Shown here: positions 46,587-57,327 of the stretch, one piece after another | Layout: each line of letters opens with the position of its first letter | Numbering within the stretch: the first letter of the stretch is position 1 | Assembly (NCBI RefSeq): GCF_000340215.1 | Contig: NW_006921533.1 | Location: 6,539,424-6,603,423 of the forward strand | Direction of reading: 5' to 3' | DNA from: Pseudocercospora fijiensis CIRAD86 | Taxonomy: Eukaryota > Ascomycota > Dothideomycetes > Mycosphaerellales > Mycosphaerellaceae | Length of the DNA stretch: 64,000 bases | Program-made: the position numbers and the translations under genes | The notes under the pieces: model-generated | Told to the model about the DNA's origin: nothing | Database searches by the model: none | What the model saw: the letters and a program-made list of their open reading frames with translations, nothing else

Positions 46587-46930
46587 TGTAGGCGGGACGA
46601 GTAGGTCGTAGGTAGAGGTACATATATAGGGAACTGTATACTATAGGCCTAGTACTTAGTGAACTGCGAAGGGTCGGCGTAGCATTGTATACTTCGAAGG
46701 GAAAGCGTTGTAAATATTAAAAAGAAGAGAATAGACGTAGGGAGGGCTATATTGTAGCTAGATTAGGTACATTTCCTATGTCTCTCTTGCTATGTGTTAT
46801 CGTAGCTGTGTCTCCTTGTATTGTATGTGTGTATTCTGATTATAAAGGTAGTTGTGTATTCTAATATATAAAAACAGGGGAAGAGGGTACAAGTAGGCAC
46901 ACCTATGCCAAGCCGGGTTTCCCTACTACA
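46587..46930 (-). repeat. Element E 5' LTR
   Basis: 344 bp, TGTAGG...CTACA, followed by the TSD GTAG. Confidence 0.93.
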
Positions 46931-48240
46931 GTAGCAAAGGTGTATTTAGAAGGCTTGTAATATAGTCTATAGGTCCTTAGACGATCGAGTACCTTGCGTA
47001 CTATAGCCTAGTGCTCTATAATATTAGGTAAATAGGTATAAACTAGGATGTTATCTAGGTAAACTATATAGAGGTAGTCTAGTAGGCCTAATAGGGCCCG
47101 ATTAATGTAGGACTAGAATGTAGTAGGGGCATTAGCTAGCCTAAATAGCATAACTAAGTACTCGAAATAGCTATAACGGGTATAGAAGGCTGTTTTCTAT
47201 TTATCGCCCTTGCGAATACAGATACGATAGTACGCATCCTTAATATCTAATATAGTATAGAAATAGGGGCTAGAAAGGCGGTCGAGGGTCTTATTAATAA
47301 GCGGAAGTAGACAGCGGTCTTTAATAGTAATAGTATTAAGCCTACGATAATCGATATATAGGCGTAGGCTACTATCTTTCTTTAGTACGAAAAGGATAGG
47401 TGCACTAGTAGGGCTGTTACTATACTAAATTCGACTATTAGCTAGGTTCTTATCTAGGTACTTACGTAACATAGTAAGTTCTCGTTTACTAAGGTTATAG
47501 AGGGGCCTAAAGGGGACCTCTTTGCCCTCTATAATATTAATCTTATAATTAGTCTTTTTGAATATAGGCAATGTCGATACTAAGTAGTATTTAAATACAT
47601 TAATATAGGTCTCTCGAATAGGCTATAGTATACGAGCAAGCTAATTAGGATCTATACTATCGGGGGGCACAGGTTCTTCGTTATTACTACCGAGTAAGTC
47701 GGTAGTCGGATTAGCTAAAGCAGGTATTAGGTTGCTAATAAACAGGACCCTAATATCGTTAGGGCACTCGCTAACGTCGATATACTTAATGTCCTCCTTC
47801 CTAGCGATTCTAAATCGCTACTATTAGAGGCCTAAGTCTATAGCTATAGCGTAGTGCTTAAGGATAGGGTTGCTAATAACAATATCGGATAGAAGGCTGT
47901 CTATATCTACTATATAGGTAGTAAAGTCTAACAAACGCTTATTACCGAGGTCGTTCTTTAGAATTATAGGAATATAGTAGGCTCTATAGGTTAAGGGCCG
48001 AGCGTTATTAAACTAAGCAAGGGTTAGCAGGTTAGCCCTATTCAATTGTCGAAGGTCTAATTGCTTAGCTAGGCGATAGCTAATAAGGGCACTAACTAAA
48101 TTTCCTAGGTCTAGCGTAACCTTAGTTTCGTAATTAGTGCCCTAGGTGTCTTATATAAGGCAGGTACGTATAATAGCTAGTATAATGTCGATAGTTTTAC
48201 GCCGTATAAGGCTAACAGTTAGTACGGCGCTTATTCTTTT
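46931..48240 (-). pseudogene. pol: C/D pol N-terminal part: RT and protease
   Basis: Resumes the C/D frame after E. RT N-terminal half with the YLDD-equivalent region near 47,045-47,060 and the conserved motifs near 47,240-47,560, then the retropepsin-like region to about 48,200. Collinear with B 25,260-26,570. The frameshift-type hairpin and A run lie at about 48,200-48,240. Confidence 0.87.
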
Positions 48241-49630
48241 TTCAACTAATAAGAAGGGCCGATAGGGGTAGTATTAGCGGCTAAAAGGTGCTTTCGGTGC
48301 TTAGCGGTAGTACGGTCAATTCGGGCCTAGTCCTTAGGTTTGTCGTATTAGCCTAGTAGATAGCTAGTGCTATTACAATTAAAGCACTTTAATCCTATTA
48401 GGAGGTTGCTATAGCTGCTACTATTATTAGTCGAGCGATTAGTATTATAAGGGTACGAGCCCCTTCTACGGCCCCTATTACGGCCTCCTCTATCTAGCCG
48501 TCGGCTACGGCCTCTTCTACGGTCGTTGTTACTATTCCTATTATTGTTAGCATTGTTGTTCTAGTAGGAACCTTAGTTTCCTCCGCGGCTACGATAGGTA
48601 GCTAGGCGTATCTTAGATTCTAACCGTTATTAGAGCTAAATAGCTCGTTTAGCTGTTTCTACTTCGACTATAAACTAAATACGTGTTAGATTAGCCTATT
48701 CGAACACACGGCGGCGGTCTAATTTAAGGACTAGCTCCTATCTTAGTTTAGGTCGTATCTTAGATATCTAGATAGAGTCGGCCTTAGGTAGCAGGTCGTC
48801 CTTAAGGGTCTTTAGGTAGGCCTCGAAGAATCGAGAGGTTTAGTCGGCCTTTTGTTTAGTACGTAGGTATTAGTCTTAGGCGTGCTACTAGCGCAATATA
48901 GGGTTGCTAAGGGTGTTTAATATAATAGTCTTATAATCTTGCTATTAAATAGCGGTCTAGTCGTAAAGGGAATTAAAATAGTTATCCTATATACGCTTAG
49001 GGTTACCGTTAATATACTATATAGCATAGACGACTAAGGAATAGTTATCTAGTAGCGCTCTCGGTATATTGCGCTAGTTAAGCTTACAGTTACGAATATA
49101 GTTATTATATTGCTTTCGACTAGAGCTATTAAACACGGTGCAATCCTTGAGTTTTGCATCCTTCTTTTAAATAGCTAGTAAGGAAGGCCCTACTATTAGC
49201 TTAGTATTAGTTGCTAGGGACTCCTATAGGCGGCGGATCTCGAGGAGATTATCCTTTAGCTATTGTTCTTAGCGTAGGGCAGCGAGCCTATCCTAGGTAG
49301 CTTCTTAGAGTCTCGCTACTAGCTAGGGGCTAAAGGCTAGTTAGCTATATCGTCGATTAATAATGTTGTTAAGAATATCGTTAATAGGCAATTCTAGATT
49401 ATTACCTAGAACTATAGGTTCTTTAGCAGGCCTAGTAGTAGGCTCTCTAGTAGTAGGCTCTTTAGTAGGTGCTTTAGTAGGCACTTTAGTAGGTACTTCG
49501 GTAGGCACTATACTACTAGTGTTGTTATTGCTAGCGCTGCTAGCGGCGCCGCGGTTGTTATTGCTTCGTAATAAGCCGGCTATTATAATAAGGGGTAGTA
49601 CTAATAATATATTATAGCCCCTTATAGTGC
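48231..49630 (-). pseudogene. gag: C/D gag
   Basis: Collinear with B gag. The stop TAA is at 48,231-48,233 on the element strand, the zinc knuckle region near 48,350-48,390, the Arg-rich stretch near 48,440-48,600, and the Pro/Thr/Lys repeat near 49,420-49,500. The plus-strand open frame at 49,363-49,617 is the antisense shadow of this repeat. Confidence 0.82.
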
Positions 49631-49860
49631 GGATATAGCGGAATTAGTAGATATCGGCTTAGTACGATTGACTTAGTATAATAGGCCGTATAGAAGGCCT
49701 CGCTTAATAATTGGTACGGTTGTTTTAGTAGAGTAGTACGTGTATAGGTCCCGTTCTTTAGGCGCAATATAGTTAGATTAACGGTTTTCGTAGCTATACC
49801 GCTAAAAGCTTAAAGTAAGGACTATCTAGCTACTACCCTTAAAGGGTAGATCGAATACTA

Positions 49861-50057
49861 TATAATAGGGGTTATATTAGTAGGTAGATAGGGTAGTAGT
49901 AGGTACAAGTAGTATTCGATAGAGATCTAGGAGGAGATAGAGGAAGGCTAGCTAGTTAGCCTAACGCTAAGCGCCAAGCCCTACCTAAGGCACTAAGACC
50001 CTAGCTTTACTTAGCCTAGTTATATACTAATTACGTATAGCCTCTTTAGCCCTAATA
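49861..50057 (-). repeat. C/D 5' LTR
   Basis: 197 bp, followed on the plus strand by the TSD GCCTT (50,058-50,062). Confidence 0.92.
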
Positions 50058-50062
50058 GCCTT

Positions 50063-52772
50063 TGTCGTCGCTGCCGTAAGACTTAAGACTCTAACAAGCC
50101 CTATATATCGCCGGATCTTATATTACGCGCTAATTGCATAGATCCTAGACTATAGCTATCTAATACTACTAGTAATCTACCCGAACTTACAATAATAGAA
50201 GAGATCCTTATTGCTTATATATATATCTATATCGAAATGCGCCTTATTAAAGGAGCTTAATAGCGGTATAAGAACAATGTTATTAACTTCCTCCGAGATA
50301 TAGGCAAGGTCTAGAAGGAACTACTATTAGTACTAGAGCATATCGAGACAGTCGTATTACGGCCTGCCTAAGGAGATAAGGTTACGAAGCGCATCTTTAT
50401 ACGAGACTTTAAGGTACAACGTCGGACGGTAAAGGTCTAGCTTAAGCACCTTATTACTAACTCTCTAGACTATATAGGAATAACTATTAACGAGGAGCGA
50501 TTGTCTTAGCTTCCGGATAGCTAAGATAGTGTTTTAGTACTTAACTGTATATATATCGAGGAATATAATAAAGAAGACCTTCTACCGCCGCCGGTGCTAG
50601 TAGAAGCCTCCTAGACTAATAAAGTAGCCGCTTAGGAAGAGGAAGAAGAAGAAGACAACTTCGCTAACTATCCCGAAGAGTCTACACTCCCGTAAGCAAA
50701 CATCCTATAGGGCTAGCGAGAACAAATTTAGGAGCTCCTTAATTAATAGGATAATAAGCGTCGCTAACGCGATGCTTAAGTTTATAGCCGTGCCGCTAAG
50801 TAGCGTCGTCGTCGTTAAGATATCTCGTAGATAGATGCTATAGGCGATAATAAGGAGCCTAATATATAGACTTAGCTTACGCTTCCGCTATTCGATCTAG
50901 TCCCGCTTAACGAATTTAATAAGATAGAGCGCCTTATATCTCGAGCATTTCCTACCCTATATCCTTAGGGCTAGGCTAACTATCTCGAGGCTCGGCAGCG
51001 TAGTATAGCGTACGACAATTACTTAGAGTATATAATTAAGTAGGATAATAGCATAGGCCTACGCCGCTATCGGTTTGCCTCTTATCCTCGCTTCTGTTAT
51101 ATTAGTCTTAATATATTAATACGAAAGCAGTCGCGCAAGAAAGCAGACTACGTAATATAGTAGTACCCTAAGTACGAAGATATTACTATTAAGGATCTTA
51201 AGGCAGCAGTTACCGCAAATAACGAAGACTTACGTCGTCTACTTACTAACGTTATCCGATATAGTAGCAGTCTTCGCGGTACTCGTATATATTAGGTTAG
51301 TAAGACTAATAAGCTAGAGAATTACGTTAAGGCTATCGGATGTCTACGTCTCTTTCTAATATATAGTGCCGCCGACAATTACTAGTAGAGTCTATAGCGA
51401 TATATGCCTCAACCTCCTACTAGTAGGAATAAATATACGCGAGTAAAGGCTAGTAGAGACAATATTCGCAAATACCCTACTATTACCGCCTACTACTTCT
51501 ACCGTCGGCATGCATTTATTATACAACTTATCGCGAAGAAGTTTAGTGCTACCGACTACTAGAATCGCTTTAAGTTTCAAGCTCGTAGTAGCTCTTACAA
51601 TTATAGTATTGTTTAGCTTAAAGAATATACTACCGATAATAGAAAGATCCTTCTACCTCCGCTAGAGACAACCTACGAGGATTTACGCAACGATCTAGCT
51701 TAGTTCTAGGCAAAGCATATAACTGCTACGAACCTAACGCCCCGCCGCATAGCTCCTAAGCTAGGTAAGCCGCTACTACTATAAATAAAGTCGGACGACG
51801 TTCGAAACTCGCAGTAGTACCTAATAATAAACCTAAACCGTATCTAGCGCTACAAGTGTAGACACGAGTACTATTAGCGTAAGAACAAGGACATAGGCAA
51901 TGTATAGTGCCGTTTTTACTATCCTCGCGCACTTTATACAGATAACGGCATTATTACGCGCAATCTTAACCTACGATACTAGATATACGATAGTCTATGC
52001 AACGATACTCGGATAACTAATTACAATCGTACTGTTTAGATAGCGTAGATAGCGAACAATAACATTACTATCTATACCGGCAAAGGTGCTATAGTTAATT
52101 ACCTTAGCAAGTACTATATAAAGTAGGAGAAGCGGAGTAAGTCCCTACTCGATCTAGGCAAGAAGGTTCTACCTAGGATTAACGCTAACCGTCCTATAGT
52201 CTCGTTTATTGCTAAGATGCTTAATAAGATAATTAGAGAGCGTAATATCTCTATATAAGAAGAGCTATACCTTCTTATAAACTTGCCTCTCGCCTAGGGA
52301 TCTCGGAAGATTTAGAACTTCGACTACCGTAAGCTAGAAGATTAATCGAAGGTTAAGCGATTTAATCTAACTATTAGCGAGATAGTTACTTAGGGACAGT
52401 TACTACTCCTAAAGTATATAAATCGATACGCTATTCCTAAGGACAAGTTTAATCGTTCTAATCTTCTTACTCGCCCGGATCTTACACTCTTCGAATTCCT
52501 TACTAAGTAGGAGTTTAGAACCTACAAGAAGCGTTTACGAGCTAAGCTACGCGTAATTAACTAGTATCCTAAATATAGCGGCATTCTAGACGGTCCTGAT
52601 AGTACCTATAAAGATTAGTGTCGCAATAAGGTGCTTCTATACTACCTATTCGATACTAACTACCCTAGCCTACTATACTCTTTTCGGGACGATCTAGACA
52701 CCTCCTATAATTCATAGAGCGAGGCCTATACGTAGTACGAGATATTTTATAATTATCTAAATAATTATATAG
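50063..52772 (+). pseudogene. Hel-2 Helitron protein: DUF6570-like and Rep regions (helicase not in window)
   Basis: Continues the frame from 10,726. The C-R-R-C zinc pair is followed by a Helitron-type region (about 50,130-50,420, ending HIETVVLRPA), an Asp/Glu-rich acidic patch (about 50,630-50,690), an AYDNYLEYII segment (about 51,015), and the Rep HUH position at about 51,580-51,610 (SSSYNYSIV, where SPHNHGIVW-type is expected). The Rep tyrosine motif NYLSKYYIKQEKRS is at about 52,096-52,140, then a PRINANRPIVSFIAKMLN block. The same motifs occur in Hel-1 in the same order, but the two proteins are clearly divergent. The frame is cut at 52,772 by element F before any Pif1 motif. Confidence 0.85.
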
Positions 52773-53053
52773 TATTAGCTAGTAACCGGCCCTATATACC
52801 TAGGCTAAGTTTTGAGCCTATATAAGAGGCCTCCTTCTATATTATAGATAGAGTACTAACCTTGTATAGTATATTATTTATATTACACTTCTATAATGCC
52901 TATATTACAAGGCTCTAGTTATTAGCCTAAGCAACCGTCTTGTTATTCTATTATACTAAACATAGCTGCCTATATTGCTATAGGTTATATTACCCTCGGT
53001 AGCCTATACTATTACTATAGGTAGTAGTAGTAGTACTGGTTTCCGTCCTTTAT
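52773..53053 (+). repeat. Element F 5' LTR (inner edge uncertain)
   Basis: Inverted copy of 9,589-9,868. It begins TATTAGCTAG, contains TATATAAGAGGC at about 52,820, and ends in a GTA microsatellite (about 53,021-53,035). Confidence 0.55.
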
Positions 53054-53071
53054 TAGAGCCGAAGGTAGGGC
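53054..53071 (+). promoter_or_regulatory. Element F primer-binding-site-like sequence
   Basis: TAGAGCCGAAGGTAGGGC, identical to the A copy. Confidence 0.55.
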
Positions 53072-53862
53072 TATCTCTTTATATCTAATAGGTTCGGGTA
53101 TATTAAAGGTAGTCCTAGGGCACGAATAGCTATAACTAGAGCGAGGGTACGATAAGAGCCTACGATATAGACGATATAGAAGTATCTCGAGGGGCTATTA
53201 CGACAAGCGAAGAAACTTCTTAATAAGGGCATCTCTTTAACCCCGAAAAGCTGCAAACCCTTAGGACTATTACAGCTTAGGGCCTAGTCTATAACTATAG
53301 CTAGCTTCTAAGGACTCGGCTCTAGGTCGAAGACCTATTTAGTACCGCTTACTCGAGATAAGCCCCGCCTAAGGAGGAGATAGACTAATTACCTATCGGC
53401 CTTGCTTAGTTTGCTAAGACTATTAATTAATAGCAAATACGGATTGCAGGTCGGATAGCCGGGGAGTCCCCTATTAATCGGGTAGGGCGTTCCTAGATTC
53501 GTAGCCTCGCTTAGATAGTGCTTAGCCTTCTACTAGAAAAAGAAGGCTACCGCCCCCCTATCTAGCTAAAGGAGATACGAGCTAGTTTCTAGGATCTAGG
53601 TATAAATAGAGATTGTAGTCTCTCCCTCCGAGCGGCTTTTGTCTAAAATCTACTAAACTTAGCTTCTAGAGGTAATTAGGCGACCCCTAAGAGGCTAAAT
53701 CCTAATGCTACCCCGGGGGTAATACTAGGAGAGAACAGCCTAATATACTACTCTCTCGTATAGCAATATTACAACAAACTAAAGATACTAAAAACACGTT
53801 TATATAGCATTTTATTGCAACTTTATATAGCATTTCATCTCATTAATTTTACTAACAATCGA
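53072..53862 (+). other. Element F 5' leader with palindrome and TATA-like site
   Basis: Non-coding, homologous to 8,764-9,570. TATAAATAGAG lies at about 53,601 and the palindrome CCTAATGCTACCCC/GGGGGTAATACTAGG at 53,701-53,729. A TATA box this far inside, if real, would drive a shorter gag-only transcript; it is also why a longer LTR was considered. Confidence 0.6.
53701..53729. repeat. Palindrome before F gag
   Basis: CCTAATGCTACCCC then GGGGGTAATACTAGG, among the most perfect copies in the window. Confidence 0.85.
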
Positions 53863-55890
53863 ATAAGCTCTAGCTCTAGCGAAAACGAGTATTAAGAATT
53901 AGCGGAATCCTCTAAATCCGAAACCGCCCCTAATCCTATTAACGAAGAAATTAGGCGGCGACTAGTTAATATAAGTAAGCCTCCTACGCCCTCTACGCTA
54001 GAGGCGCTCTATAATGTTATTATAAAGATAATAGAGACGCAAACTAAACTTCTCCGTTAAAACAAGCGTCGCCCGCTAGAACTAGGAAGCACTATAAACC
54101 CCTTATTCGAAGGGTAGAACGCTATAGTATATATAGAGCGTTTTAAGGAAGGCCTAATTAAGTACAAGCTCGATAGAGAATCCGACTAGTATAAGATCCG
54201 GTCCCTTACGAGGACTACTAGCACTAAGCTTTACCGAACCCTTAGAACCCTAGTTAGCTACCTAGAAAAGGACGACAAGTCTAATACTAACTAGGAGATC
54301 TTTAAGTTAGCCTTTCTAAAGGAGTATCGGGAGCGTAATAGCCGTCGCATTAAAGGTAGTCGTACGTAGCTTAAGAACCTCTATATAGAGAGGCGCACCG
54401 AGGATAACGACCTAAAGGGGTACGTCCGCGAATTTGTTAAATTAGCGGACGGCATCGAATAGCAGGACCTCGAGAATTCTTAAAGAACGAGGCTGCTCCT
54501 TAAAGGGTTGCCGTAGTCTATAGCTTAGCGTATCTTCCGTCGCTATAAGCTTAGCGAGGCCGATCCTAAGAGCTTTAGGAAATACAAAGAGGTCCTAGTA
54601 TATATTAAGGCCGATATTAATAGCACCGCCGATACGAAGAAGTTTATCTACGGCGAAGACCGGAATAACCTAGCGTAGGTTAGAAAAGAAGCCTTAGGAA
54701 GCAAGGGACCTAAGTTCCTCCCTAAATCGCAAAGTAGTCCTAAGACTATAACTCCTACTATTACTAAGCACTCTTAAGACGTTGCGGACTTAGCTAAATC
54801 CCTAGCCCGACTTAACCTAAATACGAAGGTATTATAGCGAGTTAGGGAAGTTATCGATACTACTATACTAGGCAATATACTACTAGTCTACTAGGTTTTA
54901 GACCCTAACTACCCTAAAGCCCCTTTAGTAGATATCTACGCTATACGGAAGATCTATTCTAACCTAGATAGCAAGTGCTAGATATATAGCGGGTTTAAAT
55001 ATATCTAATCGTCCTACCCTATCTAGAAAGAGCTTCTTAATAGGAAGCTTATTATATAAGTAAATAGTCGCTTCTACTATATAAATAGGGGCGATAAGAT
55101 TGATTTTAAATAGGATTAGAGAGCCCTAAAGCTGCCTTAGCTAAGAACCCTTCTAGAGAAGAAGTATAGCGGTAAGATCGAGTTTAAGGATACTAGGAAT
55201 AGTACCCTCGCCGCTATTACTAAACGAGAAACTTAGAAGGTTAGGGCTAAACAGGTTAAGGAGCGAAGCAGTAATAGTACTACCGAACCTATTAAAGTTA
55301 ACTTTATTTCTTAGGACCTAGACGCAGTTACTAACGTTTACGCGGTTACTAAGAACAGTATAGATATCTACGCTACTACAAGGTCCTAAACCTAGTTACA
55401 AAGCAAGGGCAAGAGCCCGTAGAACCCTACTCGCCCTAGTACGGCAGCCCCTACTAGGGTACTAAAGAACAAGGCGGCCGATAAGGCTAAACAATAACGA
55501 GAGTTAACCGCTAAAACTAAGACTCTCTAGACAGCTATAGACCGCGCTACCCGACCTAGCACCGCACCTAGTACTATACCTAGCACCCTACCTATAGAGA
55601 GCCTAGTCGTCCTAGAGACTCTAGAGGTCGATATAGAAGATGTTGCTACTAACATTAGTAGTACGCTAGGCCCGGCTAATCTACCGGCCTATAAGCGGAA
55701 GTTATCCGATCTAAAGAGCTTTCGCTTTAATAGGTATATAAACAAGTATAGTGCTAGTCTAGCTAACTCTATAGATACAAAGGCAAACGCTCTCTTCTAG
55801 GCTTTATAGTTCTTAGACCTTAAGTCTAACGTTTCTATAGGAGAGCTACTAGTATACGGTTTGCCTACTAACCTATTCTAGAGCCGAATC
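53863..55890 (+). pseudogene. gag: Element F gag (first part)
   Basis: The frame starts with ATA for ATG at 53,863, then SSSSSENE. A capsid-like region lies at about 54,080-54,620 and a linker at about 54,650-54,900. The zinc knuckle is at about 54,973-55,020 (C.IYSGFKYI.SSY; Cys and His lost), followed by a Lys/Thr/Pro-rich region. It is interrupted at 55,890 by element G and resumes at 63,035. The start codon is lost in the same way in A, so either both lost it to RIP or the family began elsewhere. Confidence 0.82.
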
Positions 55891-56088
55891 TGTAAGAAGG
55901 GTTATGTTAGTAGGTAGATAGGGTAGTAGTAAATTAGTATAGTATTCGATAGAGATCTAAGAGGAGAGGGAGGAAGGCAGGCAAGTTAGCCTAACGCTAA
56001 GCGCTAAGCCCTGCCTAAGGCACTAAGACCCTAGCTTTACTCGAGCCTAGTTACATACCAATTACGTATAACCTCTTTAGTCCTAACA
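55891..56088 (-). repeat. Element G 3' LTR
   Basis: 198 bp, TGTAAGAAGGG...CTAACA on the plus strand. Confidence 0.93.
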
Positions 56089-57327
56089 TACGCTTCCCTT
56101 CTAAAGGCCGCGCCCTCGTAGCCGGTCTTGTTCTAACCTCTATCGCTACTAACTTAGTAGGTCTAATAGCTACTCGATCCGCGCTAAATTAAATACGTAA
56201 CTACCGATTATATAACTATATCAAACCTTACCTTCTAGCATAATGTCTAACTCTAACTGCGCTATCCCTATATATAATAAACTATAAAGTAATATATATC
56301 TATAAGAATTAAGGACTATCGACTAATTACAATACGAGCGCGCCTTCCCTACTATAATAGGTAGGCGTACGAGGTATTATAGCACTGCCTCTGTTCTAAG
56401 TAATATCGTATCGAGTTCTTTACGTCTACTCTTAAAAGACCTAGCAATGTCCGCTTCCGAGGGTTGTTCTTATTATTACGAGGGCTATTATTTACTATCG
56501 TAGTTTTACTAGCCCTAATTAGTTAGGTTTAGTAGCCTTTAATTGTTAATCTTATCTTATCTTTTAAAAAACACAGCTCGTCTAGTTTCTATAGGTAAAG
56601 GCTATTATAAGTGCAGTAGTAGAGGTTCGCCTCGCTTAAAGGGTTAGATAGATCGAGGAGTAACCTATTGTCCGCAAGATCGACCCCGGCTAGCTTAGCT
56701 CTATAGTTTTTGCCCTTAGTTAGTCTATTAACTTAGTCTTTTAAGCCTTAATATTTTAACTTAGCCTTAAAGTTTTAATTAAACCTTTAATAGGTTCAAT
56801 CTTTTAACTTAGTTAGTATAGTGCTTTAGGCTCGTAGTATAGGTAAGGTTAATAATAGTAGCGAGTAGGTAATGTTAATAACGGCGGCGCTAGTCGTCTT
56901 AGCGCTAACTTTACCTTGCTTCTAATTTCCTTCTTTAACTAATAACATCATTAGCAATACCGTTACCGATATAGTCGCGTCGTCTTCCTTCGATTAGTAA
57001 TACGCTCCGTAATACCGTTACTAACATAGCCGCGTCGGCCGTGTCGCCCTTTAGTATAACGCGTCGTTATCCTTATTATTACTATTTATACGCACGCGCG
57101 CCGCCCTCGCCGATCGCCTAGGCCTCGAGGCCTCGATAGAAGGAAGGAACAAGAGGGGGGCCTATAGGGCGTATTAGTAAAGAGGTAGAATCCTTAAAAG
57201 AGCAGGCGATTAGTTAATGCGTCGTAGCGCGCCTAGTGTAGTCTTATTGTCCTTTATTGCTAACAATTGCTTGCCTCTAATTAGTTAGCTAATAGCACCT
57301 TAGGGGTAGTATTATTCCTAGGCGACA
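56089..57327 (-). other. Element G 3' block, non-coding
   Basis: Homologous to the 3' blocks of B and C/D, with the palindrome at 57,290-57,314 and the CGAGGCCTCG dyad near 57,123. No supported gene. Confidence 0.7.
57290..57314. repeat. Palindrome after G pol
   Basis: TAATAGCACCTT/AGGGGTAGTATTA; G copy of the recurring palindrome. Confidence 0.8.

Larger units (their letters stand above)
32803..46930 (-). mobile_element. Element E: 14.1-kb Ty3/Gypsy retrotransposon with three coding blocks
   Basis: Two 344-bp LTRs (32,803-33,146 and 46,587-46,930), each TGTAGG...CTACA, with the 4-bp TSD GTAG (32,799-32,802 and 46,931-46,934). The target is confirmed by the empty site in G at about 59,910-59,940. 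Orientation is minus: PBS-like sequence 5 nt inside the right LTR and a GGGAGGGAAAA polypurine tract abutting the left LTR. Order on the minus strand: leader, gag-pro, pol, ORF3. At 14.1 kb it is about twice the usual Gypsy length. Its LTRs retain many TG and CA, so RIP was milder than in the chromovirus copies. Confidence 0.93.
10727..50057 (-). mobile_element. Element C/D: chromovirus LTR retrotransposon, interrupted by Hel-1, B and E
   Basis: Both LTRs are present (10,727-10,923 and 49,861-50,057, 197 bp each), bounded by the TSD GCCTT at 10,722-10,726 and 50,058-50,062. Element pieces are 10,727-12,483, 23,400-23,448, 30,546-32,802 and 46,931-50,057. Subtracting the inserts leaves about 7.2 kb, matching B and G. 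It inserted into Hel-2. The pieces are collinear with B and G on the minus strand. All coding parts are RIP-damaged. Confidence 0.92.

Noticed and set aside
49363..49617. Gly/Val/Leu-repeat membrane-like ORF (also 62,353-62,592 and, on the minus strand, 23,866-24,111)
   Set aside because: Antisense shadow of the PTKVPTKAP repeat in chromovirus gag.
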